DNA of 64,000 bases from Cyprinodon diabolis (Eukaryota; Chordata; Actinopteri; Cyprinodontiformes; Cyprinodontidae). Where the stretch lies: positions 4,041,815-4,105,814 of the forward strand of contig CM060081.1 of assembly GCA_030533445.1 (NCBI GenBank), written 5' to 3'. The notes under the pieces were generated by a model. That model was not told where the DNA came from. It worked only from the letters and a program-made list of their open reading frames with translations, and did no database searches. Shown one piece after another: positions 10,012 to 20,945 of the stretch (position 1 is the stretch's first letter; each line of letters begins with the position of its first letter). The translations under genes and the position numbers were made by a program.

Positions 10012-12575
10012 ACGACAGCCATGTAAACGCTATCATTACAGACACTCACTTTATTAAACCTTATTTTATTTATACATATAAATAATGTGACTATTTCCTT
10101 TTATCTCAAGAGAGTCAAAAGTCAAAAATCCAGGATTCTGCTGCTAAGCTAAAGATGTTGTTGGAATTTTTGTGTGAAAAGAAACCCTGAATTCTGACAT
10201 TTAGCTTATTGCCAGGAGAAGATGTGATAACTGGGAAATATTTCTTTAATAGATGCTGGATCTGTTGTTTGCAGCTTTCTAAATATATCTGTCCTTTGCT
10301 GAACTGCACAAACTGTTCTGAAAGGTGGTGATGGTGCATAATAGCTGTGAGCACTCTGAAAATAGAAGGAGTCATTTGATGTTTGTTGCTCATGACATCT
10401 GCAGTTAAATCAGCTCCTTTAACAGGAAGTCTGTCATCATTTGACAGTAAATAAACACGGGAACTTCTGGGCCTTCATGTCTATTAATTGAACTACTCTT
10501 CCTGATTAAAATGACAGATCTGCCCTATTTGTTTGTGATTTTGTTGCTTTTGTGAGCCTCTGTCTCCCGTTTTGGATGAACAGATGGATGGCATGTGGGA
10601 AACTCATGATTCACAGCTAAATGGACTGTTCTCTGATTAAAATCCTCTAAATACTATCAACTTCTCCGTCTCCTGTTCCTCACATGATTCGGTTCTTTGG
10701 CACCTCTGATCAGCAGATCAGTTTTATTTCCGTATTTTACTTCTGTTTTTTCCCCCCAGCTGCTTGTTATTGTTCTCCAGTTCTGTAGTGAGGCCATCTT
10801 GTCTCCCTGTGTATAAACCATCTACATATAATGCCATATGATTGGCATTATGATCTTCTTGAACGAAGAGAAATACGTCCTACTTTTTCTTTTGGTGTAA
10901 AGCAGCCAAAATACCTTCTAGAAGTATCTTATACAAACCAAGGGGGAAAAAAACACTGAATAAATCCATGATTTTACAGCAATTTCAAAAGGTTCTACAA
11001 ACTCTGCCTTAAACTAGCAAACACAAGAGTTAGACGCACATGAAACACATGCAATAGAAAAATGCTGCAAAAAGCAATAAGAGCTGCAAGTTAAGAAAAG
11101 CTGAAATCTAGCACCGCATAACAGAACAGCTCCAGGCAGCTGGAGGGAGACCATCATCAATTCATAAGCTATAAGAACATAGACATTGCTGTTGGAATTA
11201 ATACCTTAGAACCAGACTCTTAGGGCCCTGCCACACCTTGCTGATTTAGATTTAGATTTAGCATATGCCCAACGCATATACTGAACTTTCTATGATTTTT
11301 TTCAGTTTTGGAGGTATACATAGCGTATTCATAACCAGAACTAATGTCCAATGACAGCCTAACTTATCTCCTGCTCTGTCAAGTTGTAGATCCTCTCCCT
11401 TTAAATATTTAATTCTCTGTTTTAAAACCTAATGTGTGTAATGGACATAAGGACATAAAACAGTGTGATTGGCTGTAAGTAGAGCGGAGACAGAGGCCAC
11501 TCTAACTGCTACCGACCAGGTTAGCTCTTGGAGTATGTTACTCTGGTGACTGAAACAGAGGTTGAGGAAACTCTCTTTCTGAAATGGAAGAGTTAGAGTT
11601 TCCCTTTTTTCAGGTTTAGGAAACTTAGAGTTTTCGGTAAACGTAAAACAGACCCCAGGTTGGGACTTCACTGCTCCCCTCAGAGTCCTGGAGGTGTACA
11701 GTTCCTGATGAGAAGGAAAACTCCAGCTAATCACCCTCTAAATAATAGCAAAAGTAAATACATAAAAAATTATTTAGTCAATACAGTAGATCTAAATTTA
11801 AAACATGAAATGCATTCTTAATTATTAAAAGATTTTTAATTTGATGGTTGGCGGTCTGTTTCAGCAACGCTTCCAAAGACCCAGTGGCCTCTTAGCTCCT
11901 GGTTCCAAAACTGCTGCTAGACCTTGTATGCAGTTACTGATGATATGGAGGAAATATAGAGATTATTTAAATGGACTTTAGTTTGACTTTGATATGAACC
12001 ATTTCACATTAAATAATTCTTTGTGTTTTCCTTTGTCTTTCCTTTATGGCTGGTTTAAAGATGATGAAAGTTAATGCTGTAAAGTTTAAAATGCAGTAGA
12101 GGAAAGCTGCAGCGGCGTCATCTGACATCAGCCCTGTGACTCTGCCTGGTGGCGTTTCTGGTTATGAATATTTTATATCCTATTGAAGGTTTGTGCTCAT
12201 GTGCTTTACAGCTGTTATAGAGGTAAATTTGTTCCAATATGCTCAAAAGAAAAAAACAAAAAAGGACATTTGAAAAACTTCTCTATCCAAAAAAGGTTTA
12301 AAGTAATTTGAAATGTATAGGCTGGAAAAAGTTCATTTTTCAGATTTTATTTTTCAAATGTTATTCTCTCAAATTTAATTTTCTAAACATTTTTTGTCAG
12401 ATTGAATTTTTTTTCACATTTTTCTTAAGATACTAATTATTAGTTGGTTTTTTTATGTTGTTTTCCAGATCTGACCGTTGGCACCTCTAGGCGGTCTGTG
12501 CACGGAACAACAGAAATGCTGTTGCTAATGTCATCTCAGAGCAGACCAATAGTCCAACCCCCAGAGTTCATCACG
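10012..12575. other. No recognised feature; low-copy-looking sequence
   Basis: Two minus-strand open frames of 92 and 101 codons lie here without recognisable domains. The second spans a stretch with repeated GAGTTTCC, AAACTCT and TTAGAGTTT motifs, which may be an old repeat. No transposon ends or RNA genes were identified. Confidence 0.4.
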
Positions 12576-13625
12576 TTCAATTCAATTCAGTTTATTTCTA
12601 TAGCGCCAATTCACAACATATGTAATCTCAAGGCACTTTACAGTTCACCAGATCATACAGTCGGATTGAAACCAGTCAATTGCATCGACTCATTGACTCG
12701 CAGTCCCTCACACTAAGCATGATTGTAGCGACAGTGGAGAGGAAAAACTCTCTTTTAACAGGAAGAAACCTCCAGCAGAACCAGGCTCAGTGTGAGCGGC
12801 CATCTGGGGTTCAAGGAGACAGAAACAGAGATACAAAAAGCAGCTGCAAAAGGAGGCCCCATCCAGGAAACACAGCCAGGCAGATGAGCTCCGAGCCAGC
12901 TCCCATGTCAGAGGATGAAGAGAGCACATCCAGTCAGTCACAGTCAGAGAAACAGGACTACACTGGAAAACAGGCCGATCTCCAACATCTATAAACAAAG
13001 GTGTTGATGGCAGCAGCCCAGCTGATGTTTCTCTCCAGGATGGAGTCACAGCCAAACAGGAACAGACCAGATGAAGCTACTATGAGAAAAAGCAGAGAGA
13101 GCAGAACGTTAGAGATTGAACTAACAGATTCTGCAGAGTGGGAGAATAGAGATAGAATGAAGCAGAATGATGAAAAAGGGGTCCCTATGTCCTCCAGCAG
13201 TCTAAGCCTATAGCAGCAGAACTATAGAGATAGCTCAGGATAACCTGAGCCACTCTAACTATAAGCTTTATCAAAAAGGAACGTTTTAAGCCTAGCCTTA
13301 AAAGTAGACAGGGTGTCTGCCTCACGGACTAAAACTGGTAGTTGGTTCCACAGGAGAGGAGCCTGATAACTAAAAGATCTGCCTCCCATTCTACTTTTAG
13401 AAATTCTAGGAACCACTAGTAAACCTGCAGATTGAGAGCGAAGTGCTCTGTTAGGAACATAAGGAACAATCAGATCTCTGATATCAGATGGAGCTTGGTT
13501 ATTTAAGGCTTTATATGTGAGAAGGAGGATTTTAAATTCTATTCTGGATTTAACAGGAAGCCAATGAAAAAAATCTAGGATAAGAGAGATAGGATCTCTC
13601 TTGTCAGAGTGTATAGATTTGACTG
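12576..13625 (-). mobile_element. L2-A LINE 3' fragment, copy 3 (about 1 kb)
   Basis: This is one of the two longest L2-A copies. Read on the minus strand it begins in the last part of the reverse-transcriptase open frame, passes through the 3' untranslated region, and ends in CTGAATTGAATTGAA. All landmarks of the family are present, including the TGGCTCAGGTTATCCTGA block just after the frame's end. The 5' truncation point lies within the conserved HWLPVKSRIEFK region or just before it. Confidence 0.88.
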
Positions 13626-13656
13626 TAGATCTGTACAGGACACTGTGCTGAGTCAT
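13255..13656 (-). pseudogene. C-terminal end of L2-A reverse transcriptase
   Basis: A 133-codon minus-strand frame encodes the C-terminal segment of an L2-clade non-LTR retrotransposon protein. It carries the family signatures HWLPVKSRIEFKILLLTYKA, IRDLIVPYVPNRALRSQ, GGRSFSYQAPLLWNQLP and STFKARLKTFLFDKAYS, then a stop. The endonuclease and the catalytic reverse-transcriptase motifs are absent, so this is a dead 5'-truncated copy. The frame from HWLP to the stop is undamaged, which indicates a fairly young insertion. The first 20 or so residues come partly from flanking DNA, and the ATG is fortuitous. Confidence 0.88.
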
Positions 13657-13659
13657 TTG

Positions 13660-14066
13660 GATGTTTGTTCCTTGAATTTACTAAGAAAATTATTAATTAT
13701 GAAAAAAAATAGTTATGGAAACATGTGGTCACCCAAAACGCTTTGATCTCTCTGGCTGACGCCCCGTCCTTATATCAGATTATCAGCCACCCCCCGCCAG
13801 CTCATCTTCTGCTATATAACCTTCACACTTTGACTTTGACCTCGTCACCGTTTTAATGGCTGCAGCTGTCTTCCTGGGTGTGAAGTGAAAGAGATTTACA
13901 GCGATGGAAACATCCTTGTGCCTTGAAGGACCAATCAGTTAGATGAATTTTCTTTAGTAGCACTGTATGGCCTCTAGTTGACTCAGTGATAAAACTGTAC
14001 GGTGAGCAAGGATAAGAAAAGTCACAGAGCATCCAACACACCGGGGCAGAATGAAGAAAATTCTTT
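13660..14066. other. No recognised feature
   Basis: Mixed-composition sequence with no recognised ends or coding motifs. A 79-codon minus-strand frame overlaps it without known domains. Confidence 0.4.
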
Positions 14067-14480
14067 GGCCCAATCCCAAACTTAAGCTCCACCCCTTCCC
14101 AATGAAGTCACACTCCAAGCTGTAGAAGACACCAAACATTTGCCCCTTTCTTAAAAAAAATGTTTACATCAAGCTATTTCCAAGAGGACCTTCCATTTAG
14201 GGATTAATGAGGTCTTTTTTATTTTCCCTGACTTTGATTTTCTGTCAGTGTGATAAAGCCAGCAGAACTAATATTTGAATGCATGTGTTTCCTCCTCCAA
14301 TAGTTTGCAGTTACACCTGCTGCCAAATTCCAGCAAGCCTACAACTGATGCAGACTCGCTATTTAAGGGCCGGATGGTCCACTAGCTCTACCCACTACGT
14401 GGTTCGGGACGGCCCCTAATGTGGAGGCCCCTCTGCAGGAACGGAGGGTTGGTGTTTAGGGGACGGTTTGGGATTGGGCC
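14067..14480. mobile_element. Harbinger-like MITE with 15-bp perfect terminal repeats
   Basis: The ends are perfect 15-bp inverted repeats, GGCCCAATCCCAAAC on the left and its complement on the right, enclosing 414 bp. The flanking trinucleotides are TTT and TTA, compatible with a degraded 3-bp target duplication of PIF/Harbinger elements. No transposase frame is present. The superfamily assignment rests on the GGCCC-type end and the short flank only. Confidence 0.55.
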
Positions 14481-15156
14481 TTATATTATCTGCCGCTATC
14501 ACAACTAGTTAGACCAACAATTATCTTTGAATATTTACCTGATAAACACTGAAACGCAAAATAAAATGAACTTGGTGGTTGAATTGTGGAGAATCTAAGC
14601 TTTCCAAAGATGTCTACATTGGTAAACATTTTACCCGTGTAATTTTCATGCATTCTGATTAGTTGTAAACGCTTCAGGTCACCAGCGACCCGGTGGGTTT
14701 TGAAAGGCTAACTTTAGCCATTTAAATTAGATGCAGTTAACAAATTAAATTTGAATAAATCTACTCAACCAAACTGAAAGTCGTTTGGGGTTAGTTTTTT
14801 CAGGGTAAATTATCAAGTAACTGAATAAAATGACATTTTCTTCACCTAAATTGACATTTTATTTTAGGCTTTATGAAAAGAAACCCAGCCTGTTTGTTGC
14901 TGCTGAGTGCATCATCATCTGAGAGAGCAATCCTGGTCACCCAGGATGTTAGGGGGTCCGGGTGGGGATGCCACTCAGCCAGACCAGAGTCTCTCTGGAC
15001 GGTCAGGTGATCAGAGCTTTGCTCTGTGTTTCAGGATGCGGTCAGCAGAAGCTTAGTCAGAGTAAACGAAACAAAGAAGAAGCAGCACAACAGCAGCATA
15101 CAGACATGCAGTAGATGACACTCTGTTCATATGTGGGGTAGCAACGATGTCCTTAT
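14481..15156. other. No recognised feature
   Basis: AT-rich sequence on the left and more balanced sequence on the right, with no recognised genes or repeats. Confidence 0.4.
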
Positions 15157-16175
15157 GAAAATAACAACTTTAATATTCCATTTAAAGTTGATGGTGTAGA
15201 GATTTGTAGAGTTAGTGAGGTGAAGTTCTTGGGTGTGATTATTGACGAGAGATTAACATGGAAATCCCACTTGAATTATCTAAGAACAAAAATAGCCAAA
15301 TCAATTGCAGTGCTTTATAAAGTAAGGGATTTTCTAAACGATCATGCACTGTATATGTTGTATAATGTATTAATTGTTCCACACTTGGTCTATTGTGTTG
15401 AGGTATGGGGAAAGGGATGTTGAACTAGTACAAAATCTGTTTTTGTTTTGCAAAAAAGGGCTATAAGAGTTATTACTCGAAAACATGGCAAATACCCATC
15501 CAAAATATTGTTTTTTAAATTGAGGTTATTGAAATTCTATGATTTAGTAGATTATAATATTTTGTTAGTTATGTATAAGGCACACCTAAATACATTACCC
15601 TCAAACATCCAAACAATCTTTGCAAAGAGAGAGAGCAGTTATAACCTTAAGGGGACACAGATTTTTAAGAAACCCAAATTCAGAACCAGTTTGAAAGAAC
15701 GATGTACCTCGATACAAGGAGTCAAACTGTGGAACGAACTACAAAATGATGTTAAAAATGCCAAATCACTGCATGTTTAAGAGAATGTTAAAGACTGGAT
15801 TCTTGAAGAAGTATGAAATAGTATAAAGTGAGCTCATACTATCGTTGTTTAGTTGAGATTGACGACTGACTTTGTTGTTGTTGCAGAAGATAACCATTTT
15901 TTTCCCTGTTTAGTTTCAGAGCTGAGAAAAAAGGGGCAGATATTATAAGATTTTTTTCTTCTTTCTGCTGCCTGTCATTTCATTTTTTTTTATTTTGAAA
16001 TACATATGTAGTATGTCTGTGTGTGTATATATGTATGTAATGTATACAGATGGATATGTAGGTATGTATGGATGGAGGTGTATTTTTATTTTTTAGTACA
16101 TCAAAAATTTGATAGGCTGTTTTTTTTGGTATTCAATGAAATGAATGAATAAAAAAATAATTAAAAAAAAAAACA
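15157..16175 (+). mobile_element. LINE 3' end fragment (CR1/Rex-like group)
   Basis: This is a 5'-truncated non-LTR retrotransposon. It contains the region after the reverse-transcriptase palm, the end of the protein, about 350 bp of 3' untranslated sequence rich in T and GTATGTATG repeats, and an A-rich tail with GAATGAATGAATAAAAAAAT. The protein pieces differ from those of L2-A and L2-B, so this is a third LINE family in the window. Confidence 0.75.
15172..15780 (+). pseudogene. LINE reverse transcriptase, C-terminal region, broken
   Basis: Two consecutive plus-strand frames encode the end of a LINE protein. The first includes VKFLGVIIDERLTWKSHLNYL and ends near VYCVEVWGKGC. The second, after a stop, continues with LQKRAIRVITRKHGKYPSKI, KLRLLKFYDLVDYN and GVKLWNELQNDVK before its stop. 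These are typical of the thumb and post-thumb region in CR1/Rex-type LINEs, where FLGVxxDxxLTWxxH and QKRAIRxI are recurrent. The break between the two is a stop or small shift near WGKGC. Catalytic residues lie upstream and are missing. Confidence 0.78.
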
Positions 16176-16412
16176 TAAATTATACATTAGTTCATGGGAA
16201 AACCAGCCATATGAAATATTAAAATGGTGATGTACTTTTTTGTCTACTGGGACCAATTTTTTTCCTAAATATTTAAATCATATGAAAATCATACAAAAAA
16301 TTAGATTTCCCTTCTTAATTAAGTCAGATGTAAGATTTCTCTGAGTTCATTTCAGTTAAGAAAGCTTAAATGATGATATGAGGGATTCTGTAATAGCTGT
16401 GATTCACACAAC
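16176..16412. other. No recognised feature
   Basis: AT-rich spacer between the LINE tail and the Penelope-like fragment. Confidence 0.4.
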
Positions 16413-16692
16413 TTGAATTTAAAGGATGCAGATGTGTGGATTTATCCAAAGCCAGTAACTAAACACACAATCCCAGAAATCAGGAGGAAAACGGAGGAAC
16501 TCCATGTTGGTTCAGTCCTTATTTTTACAATTACCAAACACCTAAAGCTGCATTATTCATCAAGTATGGAGGACATTCCATGCTTATATGGACTCCCAAA
16601 AATTCACAAGGAAGGAGTACAACTCAGACCCATTGTCAGCAGCATTAACATATAACATTGGTAAGTACCTTACCAGTATTTTAGCTAAGAAT

Positions 16693-16693
<1 letters not shown>
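16413..16693 (+). pseudogene. Penelope-like element reverse transcriptase fragment
   Basis: A plus-strand frame encodes an 80-residue stretch that includes LKDADVWIYPKPV and, most tellingly, YGLPKIHKEGVQLRPIVSSI. The PKIHK...LRPIVS motif is characteristic of the N-terminal reverse-transcriptase region of Penelope-like elements. After SSIN the frame meets a stop, and one frame over it continues as TYNIGKYLTSILAKN, which in this family follows PIVS directly, so a small frameshift is present. No GIY-YIG endonuclease part is seen. The fragment ends at a long AT microsatellite, and a second copy of its last part lies 2.5 kb downstream. Confidence 0.7.

Positions 16694-16695
<2 letters not shown>

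Positions 16696-16748
<53 letters not shown>
16696..16748. repeat. AT dinucleotide microsatellite
   Basis: Uninterrupted alternating A and T, about 26 repeats, between the Penelope-like fragment and the hAT element. Confidence 0.95.
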
Positions 16749-16751
<3 letters not shown>

Positions 16752-18218
16752 CGCATTAACGCGTTAATTTCGATTAATTAATCACAAAAATATTAACGCG
16801 TTAAAAAAATTAACGCATTTTAATCACACACCACAGTCTCCTGGAAGTCGTTTGGGATTTCACCCAAGTAATTATTTCCCCTGTGGGGGCAGCATTAGAA
16901 CTATGGCCAGAATACCGTCGGACGGAAACTGAAGAAGAAGAACAGAGAAGAAAGTTGCTTTTAACTAGAAGGAGAGACAACCATGGAAGAATTAGACGAA
17001 GCAGATGAAAACATTTTAGTTGGTCCTTTGCAGGGGAAATTTTGTTTTAAAATACAGGAGGGAAGAGTCGATAAGAGCGCGGTCATATGTAAATTATGCA
17101 ACAAGGAATTCGCCTATCACCGCAATGTATCAAGCCTCAAATATCACCTGAACACAAAGCATGTAGCAGCTAGCTTGGCAGATACTAGTGTGAATGTGAC
17201 CACAAACCTGATACTGATTCTTATTCTGATCTTAAGGACCTAAAGTGTCTACCAAGAGGAGAGCGAGGAGAGGTGTGGACCAGCATTGAGGCACTGGTGC
17301 AACAACAACCAGGCAGAGCCACTCCGGAACGCACAGAGGAGCCAGCAAGGAAGAGGAGCCTCCTGCTGTATAATTCCGACTCTGAATCAGAGGATGAAGA
17401 TGGGCCCAAAGGAGCCTTGGCCCGCTACAAGGCAGAGCCTACCATCAGTGAGAGAGACTGCCCACTGCAGTGGTGGTCCACTCATGAGAGAGCCCATCCA
17501 CAGCTCTCTGTCCTGGCCCGCAAGTATCTAGGCAGCCCTGTCACTTCGGTACCCTGCGAAAGATTATTCTCCCTGGCAGGTAATATAGTTCAAAAGAAGA
17601 GGGCAGCCCTGAGCTCCGAAAATGTGAACAGGCTAGTATGTCTCAGCAACTGGCTGAAAGAGAGGAAGTAATCAGTTAAATGTGTATCCTGAGGCCAGTT
17701 GGCCAGTTGTGTTTCAAATGGGAAAAATTGGAGGTCAATCACTGTCACTCTATGTTGAACTGAACTGTCTGAATGGCCAATGTTATAAAGAGTTGGACTG
17801 AATTTCATTTAATTTCTGACTTATTTTTTGTAAACAGTTGAACTGTTGATAAATCCACGAATTGTGTTAAAGCCTCAGAGGCTTTTTGTTCTGAATGTAC
17901 TTGAGAGTATTGCATTTTTGCGTTAAAAAGCAGTATTAAGCTCTACCTATACCTATAGAGCTACCTGAATTTCTGAGTTTAGCGTTCCTAAATATGTTGA
18001 ACTTTAAAATTTGCACTGGCCTGTTGATATTTCTTTAAAAAAAATAAACAAACAATATTTTGTCTATTAAGCTTATGTGTTGTCATTCAAAATCCATGTG
18101 GAAAAAGTTACTTCCTGCTGTTTCCAAGTATGCGATTAAAATGCGATTAATTCGATTAATTAATTTCACAGCCATGCGATTAATCGCGATTCAAAATTTT
18201 AATCACATCCCACCCCTA
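16749..18218 (+). mobile_element. hAT element, internally deleted, with BED and dimerisation coding parts
   Basis: The left end carries ACGCATTAACGCGTTAAT and AATTAATCACA blocks. The right end, read inward, is TAGGGGTGGGATGTGATTAA followed by GCGATTAATCGCAT and ATTAATCGAATTAATCGC. These ATTAACGCG/ATTAATCG ends, the BED-finger start and the hAT C-terminal domain identify a hAT. At 1.47 kb it is well short of autonomous hAT elements, which usually need about 3 kb or more, and it lacks the catalytic core. Both flanks are AT microsatellite, so a target duplication cannot be read. A typical vertebrate-like 3' region follows the stop. Confidence 0.75.
16983..17671 (+). pseudogene. hAT transposase, core deleted (BED finger plus hATC domain)
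   Basis: An ATG in a good context (ACCATGG) opens an 86-codon frame with a BED-type zinc finger: C36 and C39 in ICKLCNKEF, then H55 and H60 in LKYHLNTKH. The frame ends in a repetitive LILILILI stretch and a stop. A second frame, offset by two bases, runs about 132 codons to the final stop. It holds an acidic linker SDSESEDED and the hAT dimerisation domain with WWSTHERAHPQLSVLARKYL, TSVPCERLFSLAGNI and NVNRLVCLSNWL. The RNase-H-like core with its catalytic aspartates and glutamate lies between these in full-length proteins and is missing here. The element cannot catalyse its own movement. A short product with DNA-binding and dimerisation parts would need splicing or shifting across the junction, for which I have no evidence. 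Confidence 0.78.
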
Positions 18219-18236
18219 ATATATATATATATATAT

Positions 18237-19145
18237 TAGTGCTGTCAAAATTATCGCGTTATTATCGCGTTAACGCGAGGCCATTTTAATGGCGATAATT
18301 TTTTTAACGTGAGATTAACGCTATGTGGTTTTATGGTACAATTTTCCAAGTACATCCCGCTGCAGCCTGCGGGAAGGCGGGGCTATTTTCCCCCAGTCTA
18401 TGCATTTTCCATAGGCTTCGAGAGCGGAGCTCCTCAAGGAAAAAAGACGCTCATACACTGGGTGGCGCTAGTGCCTTTTCTTTAAGCCCCACCACCAACA
18501 AACAAGTTGAGTGTCTGGTGCCTAGTAGCAACCTGAAATACGCTGAGAAAACAGATTACTGAGGTGAAATGGAATCTGCTACGGCACTCTTGCTGTCTGT
18601 GTACGCCACAGGTCGGTATCGTGTGTGTGTGTGTTCTCATTTTTGTTAAGAGGCTGAAAAGTAACTTTCTAGAGCATAGACTACCTCCATCTAGTGATGT
18701 CGGTCTATTGATTTTCATGTATTGATTGAAAATTGTTCATTATTATCTTGGTTAATTAACATCTAATGTTAACTCTACTACATTTTATAGCAGTAGGGTA
18801 AAATGCTTGTCTTTGTTCAAAAGACTGTATTGACTGTAAAGACTGTCTTTTACATCAGCCTGTTTTCAGGGCCTTTTTTTTGGCTACATATTTGTCATTT
18901 TTTGCTACATGCCTCCCCATCTTCTTGCCATATGCTTCTATGGCATAAATCAGTGTCTGTGACCTGTTTTCATTAAAAAAAAAGAACATTGGCACAAACC
19001 TAGCCTTTATGTATTTTTTGTATGTCATCGAGAGTATTTAAATGATTTTCAATCAGGAAAAAAATGTGTGATTAAAATGCAAGTTAACTTAGGCATTGAT
19101 GCTATTAATCGCGATTAAAAAAAATGTAATCGATTGACAGCACTA
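18237..19145. mobile_element. hAT-like MITE with 12-bp perfect terminal repeats
   Basis: The ends are TAGTGCTGTCAA and TTGACAGCACTA, a perfect 12-bp inverted repeat. Just inside are ATTATCGCGTTA on the left and ATTAATCGCGATTAAAA on the right, typical of a fish hAT family. The 909-bp interior has a 79-codon plus-strand frame and a 78-codon minus-strand frame without known domains. Both flanks are AT repeats, hiding any target duplication. Confidence 0.75.
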
Positions 19146-19154
19146 ATATATATA

Positions 19155-19275
19155 AATTCCATGCTTATATGGACTCCTAAAAATTCACAAGAAAGGAGTA
19201 CAACTCAGAACCATTGTCAGCAGCTTTAACATATAACATTGGTAAGTACCTTACTAGTATTTTAGCTAAGAATAA
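19155..19275 (+). pseudogene. Penelope-like fragment, second (direct) copy
   Basis: About 115 bp is nearly identical to the end of the upstream Penelope-like fragment: same start at ATTCCATGCTTATATGGACT, same PKIHK-coding region with small substitutions, same TTAGCTAAGAATA end at an AT microsatellite. Penelope-like elements are often found as partial tandem copies, which would explain the arrangement. The 2.5 kb between the copies is filled by the two hAT elements and AT repeats. Confidence 0.72.
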
Positions 19276-19277
19276 TA

Positions 19278-19280
<3 letters not shown>

Positions 19281-19313
<33 letters not shown>
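19281..19313. repeat. AT dinucleotide microsatellite
   Basis: About 16 TA repeats directly after the second Penelope-like fragment, in the same relative place as the longer tract after the first. Confidence 0.93.
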
Positions 19314-19316
<3 letters not shown>

Positions 19317-20084
19317 CGGAATTTAAAAAATAATCTTAACAGTTCAAATTAAAACAATCTTACAGTGATACTTTCGAGATTTATTAATTGCAATACTGAA
19401 TTAACTGCAGCCGACTTTTTCTTTGTAAATCTCTTTAAAGTGTTGAGTTTGGGAACCAAAACCAGAGGCAGTCCAGCTTGTGACCAGAATCAGCACCCTC
19501 AAAAAAACTATCTAGAAATAAGTAAAAAAGACTTTAATTAAGTGTCTTTCCCCTTAATTTAAGTAGGTACATCAAATGATTTGCCAATGGAATTAGTTTC
19601 TGTATTCTAAAAATAAGATAATTACATAATATGCACTTTAAATAAGATAATTCAATTGTGTCTCACTTAACGAAATAACTGCGTTATACTTAAATTTTTT
19701 ACTGTATAACTAATTGTAAAAGTGTTATATTTAACTTTGCATCATCTTGACAAAAGATTTATTTTGGTATGTGGTGAACAACAAGTTGGGGCAGCACCAA
19801 GTCCAACCACAAAGAAGTTGTCTGGATGAAACAGGGTTATTTTTAATGGTTTTTATCTTTTTTTAAAAGCAACAGGCCATAATGAAAATGAGCTTAAATT
19901 AAACTAAAAAAATTAGTCTATTTTTAAAATGTAAGTAGAGACAATTGCAAAAGAAAATTTAAGAAGTAGAAATAAAAAGTTGTCAAAAAAATAATTACTC
20001 CAGTAAAGTATAGATAGCTAAAATTTCTACTTAAGTAAGGTAACGAAATATTTGTACTTGGTTACTTGACACCTCTGCAACATC
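19314..20084. other. No recognised feature, AT-rich
   Basis: Very AT-rich sequence with many AATAAG and TTAAGT words. No genes or transposon ends recognised. Confidence 0.45.
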
Positions 20085-20395
20085 ATCCATCCATCCGTCC
20101 ATCCATCCATTTTCTTCTGGGGCCAGGTCGTGGAGGCAGCAGTCTAAGCAGAGATGCCCAGACTTCCTGATCCACACACTCCTCCTCCCGCTGATCTGGG
20201 GGGACCCCGAGGCGACACCAGGCCAGCTCAGAGAAATAGTCCCTCCAGCGTGTCCTGGGCCTTCCATGAGGTCTCCTCCCAATGGGACATACCTAGAGCA
20301 CCTCCCGAGGGAGGCGACCAGGAAGCATCAGGAACAGACGCCCGAGTCACCTCAGCTGGCTTTGTTTGACGTGGAGGAGCTCGGAGCAGAGTCTG
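20085..20395 (-). repeat. LINE-derived dispersed repeat with CATC-repeat end
   Basis: The left end is a run of CATC units leading into ATTTTCTTCTGGGGCCAGG, then GGGGACCCCGAGGCGACACC, CCAGCGTGTCCTGGGCCTTCC and AGGTCTCCTCCCAATGGGAC. I recognise this as a very common teleost repeat, probably the end of a LINE written on the opposite strand, but I do not assign the clade. Open frames on both strands across it are by-products of its GC-rich sequence. A shorter piece of what looks like the same family lies near 41.4 kb. Confidence 0.55.
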
Positions 20396-20439
20396 CAACA
20401 TCATACATTACAACAGTAAAGATGTCAAATTCTTTCACA

Positions 20440-20600
20440 TTTTAGATCAGGTCTGATTTCCGGGGCTGGCCCCTCCTTGGTGCCTTCGCTCTTGGGCTCC
20501 CTTTGGGCGCCTGGGGCTTTGGGTCTCCCAGCGCTGGACTCAGTGCTCTGGGGGGGCGCCTCTTCGGCTCTCCACAACCACTATTGAGCATTTTTTCTAT
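20440..20600. other. GC-rich patch, unclassified
   Basis: It contains GGGGCTGGCCCCTCC, TTGGGCTCCCTTTGGGCGCC and CTGGGGGGGCGCC. It then shares with the 2.2-2.4 kb patch the tail words ACCACTATTGAGCAT... against ACCTGTTATTGAGCAT, which suggests one old repeat family. Confidence 0.35.
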
Positions 20601-20864
20601 GGATAAACTTTACATGCACAAGTTCACCCTCACAAACAACTACAGGTGCTAGGCTTCAGGTACTTAGAGATTCACTTCCAAACAGAAAGCACACATTCAT
20701 ATCTTCAGGTAACACAGAGTACATGTCAGACTTAATAACATTACTTTAGCGATAGTTTCAAGGTGTTGCTTTATTGTATATCTCGTACCGTGTCTTTAGG
20801 TTGTGCTGTTCTTTTTTCATCTCGTTACAGGTGATGAAGCAGACTGAAAATGTTTTGTCATTGT

Positions 20865-20945
20865 CTCCTTTCTATCTCTTCTTTCTTTCATCTTTTCTCT
20901 TTTTTTTCTTTTTTCCTTTTCTTCTTCTGTTTTTCTGCTCTATTT
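20865..20945. repeat. Polypyrimidine tract
   Basis: About 80 bases are almost only T and C on the plus strand (CTCC, TTTC, TTCT runs). Low-complexity DNA; no adjacent splice acceptor or exon is evident. Confidence 0.75.

Noticed and set aside
11429..11734. 101-codon minus-strand frame
   Set aside because: The sequence is built of GAGTTTCC/TTAGAGTTT-type words and looks like an old repeat; no domain is recognised.
20031..20369. Overlapping open frames of 83 and 71 codons on opposite strands
   Set aside because: Both fall in a GC-rich LINE-derived dispersed repeat. The frames are by-products of composition.
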